Shown here piece after piece: positions 11,892 through 22,061 of a stretch of 64,000 bases of DNA; position 1 is the stretch's first letter; each line of letters begins with the position of its first letter. The notes beneath the pieces are model-generated. The model had not been told where the DNA came from, made no database searches, and saw nothing but the letters and a program-made list of their open reading frames with translations. This stretch comes from Siphonodentalium dalli (Eukaryota; Mollusca; Scaphopoda; Gadilida; Siphonodentaliidae), in contig CP136063.1 in NCBI GenBank assembly GCA_032622095.1, positions 24,120,987 to 24,184,986 of the forward strand. The letters are read 5' to 3'. Made by a program: the position numbers and the translations under genes.

Positions 11892-12479
11892 ATGGATCCA
11901 AGATTGCAGAGTAACAACCTACAACATTTACGAAAGATTGCATTAGAAGTTTTAAAGAATACAAAGTGGATACCACCACAAGGTAACTGCTTTAGATGCA
12001 ACTCGAGTTCACATTGGGCTTTTCAATATGATGGCACTACGAAAAAGAAGATTGGTCAGATGAAAAAATCATCATTGACGCTGACTTAATCTACTCCTGG
12101 GAAGTCTACTTGGACGCACACATCAGACAACGATGATCTCACAACATATGATGTTATGAACATTGATCAAACTGAGACATTAACTAATGAGATAGCGGAT
12201 ATGAAAGCTGAAAGTGGAGAACAATGGAACTCAACCGCGATGTCAATTAACGCGATCGCGGATGTGAAAACTGAGAGTGGTGAATTATACGCCTCAACCG
12301 AGGTGTCAAATGATGAAATCACTATTCTAAACACGGAGGATTCGCAGCTGGAAGTGATAAATGCTGTAGCCAAAAGCGCTAACGATACTGAAATTAAGCA
12401 GACCACTTTGCCTAGCAGAAAGAGAAAAAGACGTTTATCGCAAAAAAAATCTTCCAAGAAAGTTAAAAATAGTGAATAA
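11892..12479 (+). pseudogene. L4: zinc-knuckle and NLS protein, one stop
   Basis: A 195-codon gene divergent from the polymerase gene, with one in-frame TAA at 12087-12089. The N-terminal third has Cys33, Cys36 and His41 in the spacing of a CCHC zinc knuckle. The fourth ligand position is Tyr here but Cys in copy 2 (C-x2-C-x4-H-x4-C). The middle has acidic repeats of the type IADVKTESGE (about residues 97-135). The C-terminus is a strong basic nuclear-localisation-like stretch (SRKRKRRLSQKKSSKK). AATAAA overlaps the stop codon, so this gene appears to use ordinary polyadenylation, unlike L1-L3. It is probably a nucleic-acid-binding regulatory protein; I do not recognise a family. Confidence 0.6.
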
Positions 12480-12552
12480 AATATTATTTATTTTATTTAT
12501 TTGTTACGTTTTTTTTAGCAATTTCAGAGCATATCTTTTGAAAAATTTGGGT

Positions 12553-12568
12553 GGCCCTGAAAAGGGCC
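12553..12568 (-). terminator. histone-type 3' stem-loop of L3
   Basis: On the minus strand it reads GGCCCTTTTCAGGGCC: a perfect 6-bp stem with a TTTC loop, 20 nt past the L3 stop. ACCCA follows, then CAAAAGATATGCTCTG about 12-15 nt on. This agrees with the animal histone mRNA consensus GGYYYUHHUHARRRCC plus a purine-rich downstream element. Confidence 0.8.
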
Positions 12569-12587
12569 GTTTAAATTGTTTGCCGAA

Positions 12588-12923
12588 TCAATAAAATTCA
12601 GACAAATCAGGATAAAATCCTCCCTTGTTATATGTGGGTCTCCAGTGTGGATCCGACACGTATTCTGCTTCCTCAGTGGTAATCCACCTTGGTAGCGGCT
12701 TTGGAGGATTAAATTCAGACAAGTCTGGATATAATGCCCCCTCCTTATACGTAGGTTTCCACTCTGGAGTTTCCACATACACCTTGGGAGGACTAGGTCT
12801 CCGTCTTTGCAGGAATTCTTGAACTCCAACTCTAATGGCTAGCTTATGGTTCTCCGAATCTCTAACATTCTTCTGCCAATACTTTAATTGAGCATTGGCA
12901 GTGAATTTTAGCAAAATTTTCAT
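12588..12923 (-). CDS. L3: arm gene with duplicated W-x-PTY motif
   Basis: A 111-residue open frame of unknown function. The N-terminal half is basic and helical, with EFLQRRRPSPPKVY. The C-terminal half holds two 18-residue repeats, EWKPTYKEGALYPDLSEF and HWRPTYNKGGFYPDLSEF, separated by a Pro-rich linker. The first few codons differ from copy 2 because of a small indel that created a nearer ATG, so the N-terminus is probably altered. A TGA is followed by a histone-type stem-loop. The promoter module lies at 12950-13070. It is likely a structural or regulatory protein specific to this Polinton clade. Confidence 0.65.
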   Translation of the reverse strand: MKILLKFTANAQLKYWQKNVRDSENHKLAIRVGVQEFLQRRRPSPPKVYVETPEWKPTYKEGALYPDLSEFNPPKPLPRWITTEEAEYVSDPHWRPTYNKGGFYPDLSEFY

Positions 12924-12949
12924 TTAGTTTAGAGAACATTTTGAAGATA

Positions 12950-13070
12950 AAAAAAACATTACACTGCGCCCCATATTATATGAAACGCGCGGACGCCGCC
13001 GCTGACGACGTCATGCGTATTTCAACAAATTTCTCCGAACGTCAATTCAAGTGTTTCTTTTTTCCAAAAT
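12950..13070 (-). promoter_or_regulatory. arm-gene promoter module of L3
   Basis: On the minus strand the order is GAAACAC..TTGAATTGACGTTCGG, AAATTTGTTGAAATACGCATGACGTCGTC, GCGTCCGCGCGTTTCATATAA. The same ordered motifs precede L1, L2 and R1. It contains two TGACGT (CRE-like) motifs and a TATA-like CATATAAT. Confidence 0.65.
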
Positions 13071-13076
13071 ACCTCG

Positions 13077-13450
13077 AGCGATGTGGGGTGTGTCAGTGAC
13101 AGGTCTCAGAACCTGGGCTCTCACTCTGACTCATGGGTCAGAGTGACAGTCAGCGAGGGGTGGGCCAGGGTGACAGGTTCCAGGTTAGGATTCATCGGTC
13201 CAGAGGTTGTGTTAGATTCCAAAAGAGTAAGGTGAGCGCTTCGAAGGGATTTTTTGACAGAAAAGAGCACAATTTACCAATGTATAGATTTCTTCTCGGA
13301 TTCTAATGTCAGTGTGGTAAGCGAAGGGCGCTCCCCTTCACTGTACACATTGAACTTATAATAATACGAGAACAAATAGATACATTGTTAAATTGTGCAT
13401 TTTGTAACAAAAGCGAAAGTCTTTGAATAAATTCGAAGACGCTAGCATTG
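13077..13450 (+). repeat. extra copy of the Polinton terminal repeat
   Basis: Homologous to the terminal repeats at 15654-15150 (inverted) and 30630-31215 (direct). It shares CAGAGGTTGTGTTAGATTCC, GAGCACAATTTACCAATGTA, GCGAAGGGCGCTCCCCTTC and the hairpin around AATAAATTCGAAGAC. The outermost ~60 bp is decayed, and the terminal AGTAGTATTG is not found. It sits inside copy 1 at the L2-L3 spacer, where copy 2 has only a promoter palindrome. Confidence 0.8.
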
Positions 13451-13559
13451 TACAATGTACTTGCAGAAGTTACCTTTCAGTGAAATATGTTATGAGATAA
13501 TTGTAAAATGGTACAGATAAATTTTCCCGAGTCAAATCGGTGTTTTTATTCATAGAAAT

Positions 13560-13698
13560 ATGATGTTTTTGACCAAAAAAAGAAACACATCTGATTTGAA
13601 GTTCGGAGAATTTGGTGAAATACGCATGACGTCGTCGGCGACGTCCGCGCGTTTTCAATAAAAAAAACCAGATATCCCCATTCTTCATTTATACCGAA
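13560..13698 (+). promoter_or_regulatory. arm-gene promoter module of L2
   Basis: GAAACACATCTGATTTGAAG, TTCGGAGAATTTGGTGAAATACGC, ATGACGTCGTCGGCGACGTCCGCGCGTTTT, in the same order as the modules of L1, L3 and R1. It ends about 50 bp before the L2 ATG. Confidence 0.65.
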
Positions 13699-14108
13699 AT
13701 GGATTACCGAGATCTGTATCGGAGCTATTTGGAGGATGGGATGCTGGTGAAAGGTGTTTGGGGATGAAGCACATATGATATGGAAGGCTTTGAGTTTAGC
13801 AGAAACAGGGACGGTAGATAACTGTTTTGATATCTACAGGTACACCGTTATGTTGATGACGGACAACAGAGATCGGGTGTTTGGACTGCCACCACGGTGG
13901 ATCCGACACACCATATTGATGGTACGACTTTCGGCTACATCACTACAGCGGTCTATCATAATCTTCTCAGGGCAAAGAGTTTAGGAATTCGCACCGCTCT
14001 GGGGGATACAGACAGCCTAGCCGTGCAATTGTGCCATTTGGTTGCGACGTTCCCAAGACCACTTTCAGCTGTATACAAACCCAAACACATCGTGCGGTTT
14101 CTTTTTAA
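13699..14108 (+). pseudogene. L2: arm gene of unknown function, broken
   Basis: The start MDYRDLYRSYLEDGMLV is conserved in copy 2 (32680). Compared with copy 2 it has a 2-nt loss near 13760, an in-frame TAG at 13982-13984 and a ~4-nt gain near 14010. After these the frame ends at TAA 14106-14108, 12 nt before a histone-type stem-loop. The body (GDEAHMIWKALSLAETGTVDN, DRVFGLPPRW) is helical and shows no motif I recognise. The predicted product was about 140 residues. It is convergent with L1. Confidence 0.55.
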
Positions 14109-14120
14109 ACCATACAAAAC

Positions 14121-14136
14121 GGCCCTTTTCAGGGCC
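14121..14136 (+). terminator. histone-type 3' stem-loop of L2
   Basis: GGCCCTTTTCAGGGCC on the sense strand, followed 14 nt later by AAAAAGATACGCTCTG. It is the same composite as at the other arm genes. Confidence 0.8.
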
Positions 14137-14386
14137 TCTCAAATTTTTAAAAAGATACGCTCTGAAATTGCTACTGTACGATTTTGTTCATTCTTCCTGG
14201 AGAGAATGTTCGCATAATTTCTCCAAACCAAAATCATTCATCATGAACTTGGAGAAATATTTTCACATAATTTATCAAAGAATACTTCCCTAACAATAAA
14301 AAAAAACCCACTACCACCCTTCATATCTATAATACGATCATCATATAGCATAATAATACAGAGCGTATCTTTCGTGAATTTTAAAT

Positions 14387-14402
14387 GGCCCTGAAAAGGG
14401 CC
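14387..14402 (-). terminator. histone-type 3' stem-loop of L1
   Basis: The minus strand reads AAACGGCCCTTTTCAGGGCC, then ATTTAAAATTCACGAAAGATACGCTCTG in two parts. The stem is perfect and the purine-rich GAAAGA lies about 14 nt beyond it, the spacing of a histone downstream element. Confidence 0.8.
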
Positions 14403-14410
14403 GTTTAAAA

Positions 14411-14876
14411 TAATATATATAAAAAATAATTTCTTTTGTTTCTTCATCACTGTTAAATCTTTCCCGAGTGATCCAAATGTTGATCGCTTCGTAGGTTCTT
14501 TCTGAAAACCACCTACCTCAATTGGTATGTCAATCGTGTGAGGTTTCAAGTTGATTGTACATTCAGCCGGTTTTTGTGTTAATTGCTTTCGCAAATCCTT
14601 CATTTCCTGATAAATATTCCGTAACAATTTTTTCTGTTCTTCCCATTGTGAACTGTTGATAACTTGGTATATAACAGGTTGAGCTATTTGTTGTGTTTTC
14701 ACCGGCGGTGTATACACTGGTTGTTGATCAGCTCGCGGATACACCATTGGTACCTGTTACTGTTCTACCCGTGGCGTCACATTTCCTGCATACAGTGGAG
14801 TCGACATTTGCGTTGTTGCAGGACCCTGATCGTACTGTACATCAATAGTCTTGAGAAATTCCGTTACTGGATCCAT
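14411..14876 (-). pseudogene. L1: Pro/Gln-rich coiled-coil protein, broken
   Basis: Starts MDPVTEFLKTIDVQYD, conserved in copy 2. A Pro/Gln/Val-rich segment (QQPVYTPPVKTQQIAQPV) is followed by a short coiled coil (WEEQKKLLRNIYQEMKDLRK) and a conserved C-terminal block (INLKPHTIDIPIEVGGFQKE). An in-frame TAA interrupts at 14757-14759. The terminal stop present in copy 2 is missing, so the frame reads through the stem-loop to 14241. Its function is unknown; the architecture would suit a virion-associated or oligomeric adaptor protein. Confidence 0.55.
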
Positions 14877-14939
14877 GTTTCAAAATAACGCTAACGTTAC
14901 AATTTACGCATCTAATACGTTAACATTTTCGAGCATCAA

Positions 14940-15040
14940 GTATATGGGATGCGAGGGCCTCGTTGACGACGTCATGCGTTTTTCTACCAAATTTCTCCGA
15001 ACGTCAAATCAGATGTGTTTCTTTTTTGTCAAAAACATCA
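14940..15040 (-). promoter_or_regulatory. arm-gene promoter module of L1
   Basis: The minus strand reads GAAACACATCTGATTTGACG, TTCGGAGAAATTTGGTAGAAAAACGC, ATGACGTCGTCAACGAGG. It has the same order as the other arm-gene modules, with two TGACGT motifs. Confidence 0.65.
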
Positions 15041-15149
15041 TATTTCTATGAATAAAACACCGATTTGACTCGGGAAAATTATATCTGTACCATTTTACCA
15101 TTATCTTATACAATATTTCACTGAAAGGTAACTTCTGTGAGTACATTTT

Positions 15150-15654
15150 ACAACGCTAGCATCTTCGAATTTATTCGAAGACTTTAGCTTTTGTTAAAAA
15201 ATGCACTGGTAAAGTAGCACAATTTACCAACACATCTATTTTTTCTTGGTATTATTCTAAGTTCAATGTGTACAACGAAGGGGAGCGCCCTTCGCTTACC
15301 ACACCGGCATTAGAATCCGAGAAAAATCGATACATTGGTAAATTGTGCTCTTTTCGGTCAAAAAAAACCATTCGAACGCTCAACTTACTCTTTGGAATCT
15401 AGCACAACCTCTAGACCTACCCTGGGCCGTCACTCTGGCCCACCCCCCTCGTTTGGGGCCACTCTGGTCCATGGGCCAGAGTGGCAGCCCCCAGAAAATT
15501 TCTGGGGACTGCTAGTCTGGCCCATGGGACAGAGTGGTCCCAAACGAGGGGGTGGGCCAGAAAAATTAAAAAAAACCTGGGACTGCCACTCTGGCTAATG
15601 GGCAAGAGTGGCCCCAAACGAGAGGGGTGGGCCAGAGTGGCAGCCAATACTACT
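15150..15654 (-). repeat. Polinton copy 1 terminal repeat
   Basis: The outer end reads …GGCAGCCAATACTACT, identical in its last bases to the right end of copy 2. It contains arrays of CTGGCCCATGGGCCAGAGTG palindromes, the CACAACCTCTAGACC block, GCGAAGGGCGCTCCCCTTCG-type hairpins and the AATTTATTCGAAGAC hairpin. It runs inward into L1 upstream sequence. Confidence 0.85.
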
Positions 15655-15660
15655 GACGTA
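15655..15660. other. candidate 6-bp target-site copy GACGTA
   Basis: Polintons make 6-bp target duplications. GACGTA immediately follows the terminus and overlaps the Asp-Val codons that begin a zinc-finger repeat. The opposite flank is lost through truncation, so the duplication cannot be confirmed. Confidence 0.4.
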
Positions 15661-15754
15661 TGCGGGGAAATCATTTAATACATCGTGCAACTTGTGACAT
15701 AAGAGAATCCACACCGGATATATCTGCGGGAAATCAGTCAATGATTCGAGCAAC

Positions 15755-16459
15755 TTGGTGACACATAAGAAAATCCACTCCGGAGATAAACCTTACCATT
15801 GTGATGTATGTAGGAAATCATTTAATACATTGTGCGTCTTGGTGAGACATAAGAGAATCCACACCAGAGATAAGCCTTACCATTGTGATATATGCGGGAA
15901 ATCATTTAATACATCGAGTTATGTGGTGGCACATAAGAGAATCCACACCGGAGATAAGCCTTACCACTGTGATATATGCGGGAAATCATTTAATACATCG
16001 AGCTACTTGGTGATACATAAGAGAATCCACTCTGGAGATAAACCTTACCATTGTGATGTATGTAGGAAATCATTTAATACATTGTGCGACTTGGTGAGAC
16101 ATAAGAGAATCCACACCGGAGATAAGCCTTACCATTGTGATATATGCGGGAAATCATTTAATGTTTCGAGCAATCTGGTGGCACATAAGAGAATCCACAC
16201 CGCAGATAAGCCTTACAGTTGTGATATATGCGGGAAATCATTCAATCAATTGAGCAACTTGGTGAGACATAAGAGAATCCACACCGGAGATAAGCCTTAC
16301 AATTGTGATATATGCGGAAAATCATTTAATATATCGATCAATGTGGTGGCACATAAAATAATCCACATCGGGGATAAGTCTTACCGTTGTGATATATGCG
16401 GGGAATCATTTAATCACTCGGGCGCCTTGACGAAACATAAGATGATTCGTACCGTATAG
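15755..16459 (+). CDS. C2H2 zinc-finger array, interrupted by Polinton
   Basis: A 234-residue open frame with eight tandem C2H2 fingers. The consensus is Y-x-C-D-x2-C-x-K-S-F-N-x5-L-x2-H-K-R-I-H, joined by TGDKP-type linkers. This is a sequence-specific DNA- (or RNA-) binding array of host type. The first complete finger starts after a partial one. The last lacks its second zinc-binding His (KHKMIRTV). Two more, frameshifted, fingers occupy 15661-15754 directly against the Polinton end, so the element inserted into this gene and the 5' part is not in the window. It could be a pseudogene; no promoter, exon boundary or AATAAA is evident. Confidence 0.8.
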   Translation: MVTHKKIHSGDKPYHCDVCRKSFNTLCVLVRHKRIHTRDKPYHCDICGKSFNTSSYVVAHKRIHTGDKPYHCDICGKSFNTSSYLVIHKRIHSGDKPYHCDVCRKSFNTLCDLVRHKRIHTGDKPYHCDICGKSFNVSSNLVAHKRIHTADKPYSCDICGKSFNQLSNLVRHKRIHTGDKPYNCDICGKSFNISINVVAHKIIHIGDKSYRCDICGESFNHSGALTKHKMIRTV

Positions 16460-16474
16460 ATAAGTTCACATACA

Positions 16475-19400
16475 TGTATTATATAGTTACCGGGGTATAA
16501 AAATGTTCGGAAATGCTTCTATCGATTAATATTCATTTTATTTCGAATAGTTTATGGTATAAAAGGTGTGGTTATTTAGATAACGAACATAGTAGTTACT
16601 ATTAACAGAGACAAAACAATTATTGCGTAATTTTGTCACAAATAAACGTTAATTATACCCATTGTCGCTTATAACTATGAAATAACATTATACAACCTAT
16701 CAATCTGGGCCATTTGACGTTCGATACGTAGTCACAGAAACAGTCCAGTGCTCTATATCGCAATATGGTATTATCCGAATGGTCTGTTCTGAAAATAGAC
16801 ATATAAACGTTCTCAATTAAATGTATATTTAATAAAATCAATATTAATTGATAGAAACTTTTCTGGACAGGTGTCTTCAGTTCATATTTATTATTTTATA
16901 CCCGCGCAACTAATTAAAATTTGTTATTTAAAGAGATAATCCATCTTTAAAGTCTTATACTGCAAGATGCAACTTGACACTGGCCACTCATTTAATATTT
17001 CACGGAACATGAGCCCCAGCAGACTCGTGCAATAATTTCACCACATTGACAGTCTCGGTACATTTACATGTTTTTTTATTTGTAGTGATTATTTATCTTA
17101 CTTCATTGTATAATAATAAGCTTTCCGTGCGTAAATTAGCCCGCAAGCTTCCAAGATAGATTATCTCTTCGTTATAGCAAGTTGTATATCGTTTCCCCAA
17201 GTATAAAAAAGTAAGTACCAATCGAAGATGCCTATCCGGAAACGCTAATATTAATTAAAGATGGATTATCTCTTTAATTAACACATTTGATATTAACTGT
17301 GATATTCAAAATAAGGACACTGCGACATTCAAAATAAGAAATAACGACAATGTGACCTTCAACAATAAGAATGAGAAACACTTTGACATTCCCTGCTCTA
17401 AGCATGTCAGCTATGCAACCGTCGATCAGCATTGTTACCAGAATAGTCAGATAAAGTCCCATTCCGTTAAAACATCAAGGAATGTGAATGCTGAGGGCGC
17501 CGGGTGTAGTGGGAGTGACTTCAGAATATCTTAAAGACTGAAGATCCCGAATCATTCGCTGTGACCTGGGATGATTCAGTATTTAGTGGTCTCATTAAAG
17601 ATGGATTATCTCTTTAAATAACAAACTTTAAATAGTTGCGTGGGTATAAAATAATAGATATGAACTGAAGACCCCTGTCCGGACAATCTTATATCAATTA
17701 ATATTGATTTTATTTCGATTAAAGATGGATTATCTCTTTAAATAACAAATTTTAAATAGCTGGGTGGGTATAAAATAATAGGTATGAACTGACGACCCCT
17801 GTCCGGAAAATCTTCTATCAATTAATATTTATTTTATTTCGAATATTAAATCGGGACCGTTCATGTTACTATTTTTAGAACAGACCATTCGGATGATACC
17901 GTATTGCGATATAGAGCATTGTGCTGTTCCTACGGCTACGCAACGAAAGTCAAATATCACAGATTGGATGTTTGTATTGCTTTGTTCCACAGATATAAGC
18001 GCTAAATAAGGCCTAAAAAATAGAGGTTTGTTTCCGCTAACCCGACCGACCCTATTTTAAACCCCCGACCCTAAACTTTTTATTGCCATTGCAAAAAAAA
18101 AAACATTGGACAAAAAAAAAAAAAAAAAATTTATTTCAATTTAGGTCCCAATTCATATCATAACAAGATGCAAAACATTTATAAATATTGACATAAGAAA
18201 TTTAAGTTTCCAAAAAGATTTAAGTTTAACAATTGGAATCATACTGTAAAGTATGTTTGGCTTTATCTAGCTTTCATCTGGGAAAACTTCAAATAGTTTC
18301 AGTTCAGGTTTGTTATCATTCAGACTTCAGTATTTCAATCAAATGCAGTACAGGAACATTAACAATTTGATCGAATCAACCTGGTTATCAGATGGGATCT
18401 CATAATACCAAATGAATAATTAATATAGAGATTAGTACTATAAATAGTAATTACTAACTTAATAGACATTGTTTCTGTACTACATGTAGTATATTATGTA
18501 TGTGTCTTACTTGAATTTTATAAAATAGCCAATTATGATGATATTTGACAATGACTTATAAGCATTTCCAATCCATACATATATAAAAAAATTCCAAAGT
18601 TATGCTTGAGAAACTTGATCAAATTGACCTCTCAGTAAAATTCAAAATACTGACTCAAAGTGTCCTAGATTAGCTCTGAATGCAATGGATTTTCAAAAAT
18701 TGTCCAGGGGAGAACCCCCACCACCAGCAGGGGGTCATCCCTCCCAAACCATCCTCTGCTCAGGCCTTCAGGTTATGCCTTCGGCATATCATTGCCCAAA
18801 ATCAGGTGTCCCCAAAAAATACCTAGATCCTTCACTGAATGCGGAGGAGAAGGTAGTGTTGTGAAGCCATCATTAAGAGATCGGTACAAGATGGTCACTC
18901 CAATATGTGAACAGTGCAGTGGCGCTGGACTGACTCCAGTTGTCGCCAGACCATATGGGAAATATTAGGATTATCAAAGACTATATTAGTATATAGACTG
19001 GTACATGTATGTAAATATTAAAGCATATGTAAGATTGAATTGGAGTTTCTAGTTCCTCTGTCATCTGGGTTAACCTGATTGGGGCTAAGAAGTACATAAT
19101 TTGGGTTATTGACAAGTATTATACAATTATTTTTAAAGATACTGAAAAAAAAAGTTAACAAAAAAAAAGATAAGCCTACCTACCTACCCTAATTTTTTTC
19201 AGCTCGTTGGCGGAAACAAATGTATATTTTTTTAGGCCTAAGTATAATTAACGTTTATTTGTGACAAAATTGTTACATAACATTCTGGTCTCTGTTAACG
19301 GTAACCACTATTGTTCGTTAGCTGAACAAACAAATCTTTTTAGACCAGAAAATATTCGGAATAAAATTAATATTAATCGATAGAAGCATTTCCGGACGGG

Positions 19401-19500
19401 AGTCTTCGATTCAAATCTAATATTTTATACTCCGGTTTTTATACTCCGGTAACTATATAATACATGTTTACAAAGAGATAATCCACCTTTAATCGGGACT
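16475..19500. mobile_element. composite foldback element with nested inserts
   Basis: Outer inverted arms: 16475-16660 mirrors about 19243-19475 (GTCACAAATAAACGTTAATT on one side, AATTAACGTTTATTTGTGAC on the other). Inside, 16690-16960 mirrors 17700-17960 (GAACAGACCATTCGGATGAT). Copies of AAAGATGGATTATCTCTTT ending in TAACA lie at 17261, 17597 and 17721 and, inverted, near 16935 and 19474. No transposase frame is present. This looks like several rounds of insertion by one non-autonomous inverted-repeat family. Confidence 0.7.
18008..19243. mobile_element. nested non-autonomous element, ~1.2 kb
   Basis: The ends are inverted: left AGGCCTAAAAAATAGAGGTT then TGTTTCCGC; right GCGGAAACAAATGTATATTT then TTTTAGGCCT. 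The interior is AT-rich with poly-A tracts and no frame. It interrupts the centre of the foldback composite. Confidence 0.55.
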
Positions 19501-22060
19501 CAGAATGATCCAAACTGAATTTCAACAATCAGCTCTTTCCTAACATAGAGTATGTTAACCTTTCCATGACTAAAATTTAGCGAAAACCCTGTACCAATGC
19601 ATTCTCTTATATATAAGATGATGCATTGGCCTAACAGTATTTAATTTGACTTTGAAATTCAGTGTATTCTCTTATATATGAGGCCATATATAGGATACTT
19701 GCATATATAAGAAAATGCGCTGGTACATGATCTTGTTGGAGCTAGTTATTCATAGTTGATTAATATCTAAACAGAATGGGGGCTCCAGATGGTGAATTAG
19801 CATTACTAAATTCACCCTCTGGAGTCCTCATTCTTCAAATGTCCTGCACCTTATTTTGAGGCCTGAGAATTTCAAATAAGGAAATATATTATCGCGGAAG
19901 TTTATCGTCCCATTAGAAATGTTGCTCAGGGATTAAAATTCTTATTATGTTCAGACGCGCTACAATCAGCAAAATCCGTGCATTGTTATATTCTCCAGAT
20001 ACGTTTTTGTTCATATCTTCACTGTGCGCGCTCAATTGCCCAGTGACATTCAGATAAGATTTTTTGTATTTATGATAGTATTTATACAATAAACTATTTA
20101 TCTTTACCTGTTGTTTAACTGCTATACCAATTATTGTGCTACTTTATATATTATTGACTTATCATTTGTTATCACCCTTATGATGTACTCCGCTATGCGT
20201 ACCCAAGACTATACATTGTTTACGTGCAGGTAGTGGTTTATTACTTACCATCACTGCCCGTGGAGTTGCCTGCCACCCACCGTTGAATATTATTATACAC
20301 ATCAGGTTATAGTCCATTTAATTTCCATATGTCAGTTGTGCTGACAGTATTATTGCGCTGTTTTATTACTTTATCTTTATCTAATTTTGGCCGTGTGCAA
20401 GATACTTCACCATTCTACCTTATTGCCATACACTACCAAAAATGTGAGCATCTTCTCAAATTGAGTACTCCGCCGCCATGTGTCGAAAAGCGGTGGTATG
20501 TTGCTTAAACACTCCATCACCAGGTACATAACTGACGACGATTCCAGTGATATTTAGTATTTTACTACAGACCTACACCTATACTTACATTCCACAACTG
20601 GTTACTCGTGTACATAACTCTAAATTTCAAAATTAACCCTTTCGAAAACTCGCGGCCTATGCTTACGTTCCTAATTTCTAAATTTGTAACACCTAACTAT
20701 GTACCACGTTCCCATCTTTTACTGAAACTACCGGTATGGGACAATCATGAAACTTTAAAAATTTAATACTCTACGTATAATTATTTCATTTATGATAGCG
20801 CGTGATTCTAAGACACTGGTACGCATACTCTGTCATATGTATACCCATATTTTCCAAATTTCAAAACACCAGGCATACTTATATTATGCTCCTGTTTTTC
20901 ATTTAACTGACTATGAAATTGTCCAAGTGGCGCTTCGGAATATGTACCTAGATAATGAACACCTTTGTCCATATTACCGATGACAGGTTTACCCCTGTAT
21001 TATATGGTGTTCCCAGCCCTCCTGGATCTCTATATTTTTATAACAAATTGAGTACTCCGCCGCCGTGCCATCGATTATCTTCTTTATGTTTGTTTGACCA
21101 TTAGAATCCTTGTGATTTACTCCACAATATGTACACAAGAAATGGCATCGCCTGTGTGCACACCAGTGGTTTAGGACTTACCCTCAATCTATCGGCTTTC
21201 CTAGCAACCCTTGAATTATTTTTACAACACTTGCATTTATACTCCCCAGATACGTATTTGTTTATATGTTCAGACTCCATACAATCCGCTAAATTCGTAT
21301 ATTACTGACCAATGCTTAAAGACATAGTATGTACTTGTTCGGTGCGTGCAACTGATAAGTTAGTATGCAGGCGCTATGCCAACTGGATGAATGTAACATG
21401 CTACTAACATCACCAACAATTTGAAGCAAATCGACCGTACCACTCCATAGAAAACATTGTCTGAACTACGCTAAATTGTAAATATTTACTACTAGAATCG
21501 GGACGCTTCTATCGGCGATAAACTAACGAAAACGATTTCGCCATCGACAGTCACTGCATTTAAATAATAAATAAGAATGTCGGTGTGTGTTGTCAATTAA
21601 GATATATCTGTAAAAATAACTACTTTGAACAAGATTATTCTCACTTTCTATTTGATCACCCTACCGGAGTGTTTCACATCACCTTTAAGTCAGTGATACA
21701 AGAATCATTTTATAATTGCGGTTATTCCTCATCTGTTTTTAACTTCGTGCCTCCTGGATCGCCTCCTTGATTTCCCTCTAATATGAAATATGACGTCATC
21801 GCTTGATAATATCGGACTAGTTGACACAATTCGGTTTTACAACTCATCACTCCACACTGCATTTCGCTCCAGCACGGGCTGACCGTGCGGTTCCTTCGTG
21901 ATCAAGGGAATCACCATCTCAGAATATGTCTTGAATCCGCAAATGGTCACATGCAAGCCACCAACGATTTGATGACACAGCAGCAAGCTTGAGAGTGCTA
22001 ACGAATAAGATCGTAGCATTGAGTTAGGCTTCATCTTACGATGGATTGTCAGTGTAGTGT
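19501..22060. other. non-coding, no gene recognised
   Basis: AT-rich with no reading frame of note. A short repeated phrase, AAATTGAGTACTCCGCCGCC, occurs at 20457 and 21045. No RNA gene is supported. Confidence 0.5.
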
Positions 22061-22061
22061 T

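Larger units (their letters stand above)
6408..15654 (-). mobile_element. Polinton/Maverick copy 1, truncated
   Basis: Virus-like DNA transposon in minus orientation. From its terminus at 15654 inward the order is TIR, L1, L2, (extra TIR copy), L3, L4, DNA polymerase B, F-box-like gene, packaging ATPase and the first core-protein-like gene. There it breaks off at about 6408 inside a coding frame. Gene order and sequence match the left half of copy 2 at 30.6-45.2 kb. Integrase, capsid and protease genes are absent. The terminus sequence (…CCAATACTACT) is the same as that of copy 2. The polymerase, ATPase, L1, L2 and L4 are all broken; the F-box-like gene is open. An additional terminal-repeat copy at 13077-13450 interrupts the L2-L3 spacer. 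Confidence 0.9.
13077..15654. mobile_element. mini-Polinton-like unit (TIR-L2-L1-TIR)
   Basis: The segment is bracketed by two inverted terminal-repeat copies and holds only L2 (+) and L1 (-), so it has the form of a 2.6-kb non-autonomous derivative. Its order continues collinearly with the neighbouring L3-L4-polymerase block as in copy 2. It may therefore be an internal terminal-repeat duplication rather than an independent insertion. No matching 6-bp duplication is visible around 13077 for the GACGTA at 15655. Confidence 0.45.

Noticed and set aside
12553-12568. Bacterial-type rho-independent terminator as an explanation of the GGCCCTTTTCAGGGCC hairpins
   Set aside because: No T-tract follows the stem, the host is eukaryotic, and loop and flanks match the histone mRNA signal instead.
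15335-15678. Overlapping ORFs on both strands inside the terminal repeat
   Set aside because: Palindromic GC-rich repeat units give open frames on both strands; the same happens at 30637-30846 and 61235-61477.
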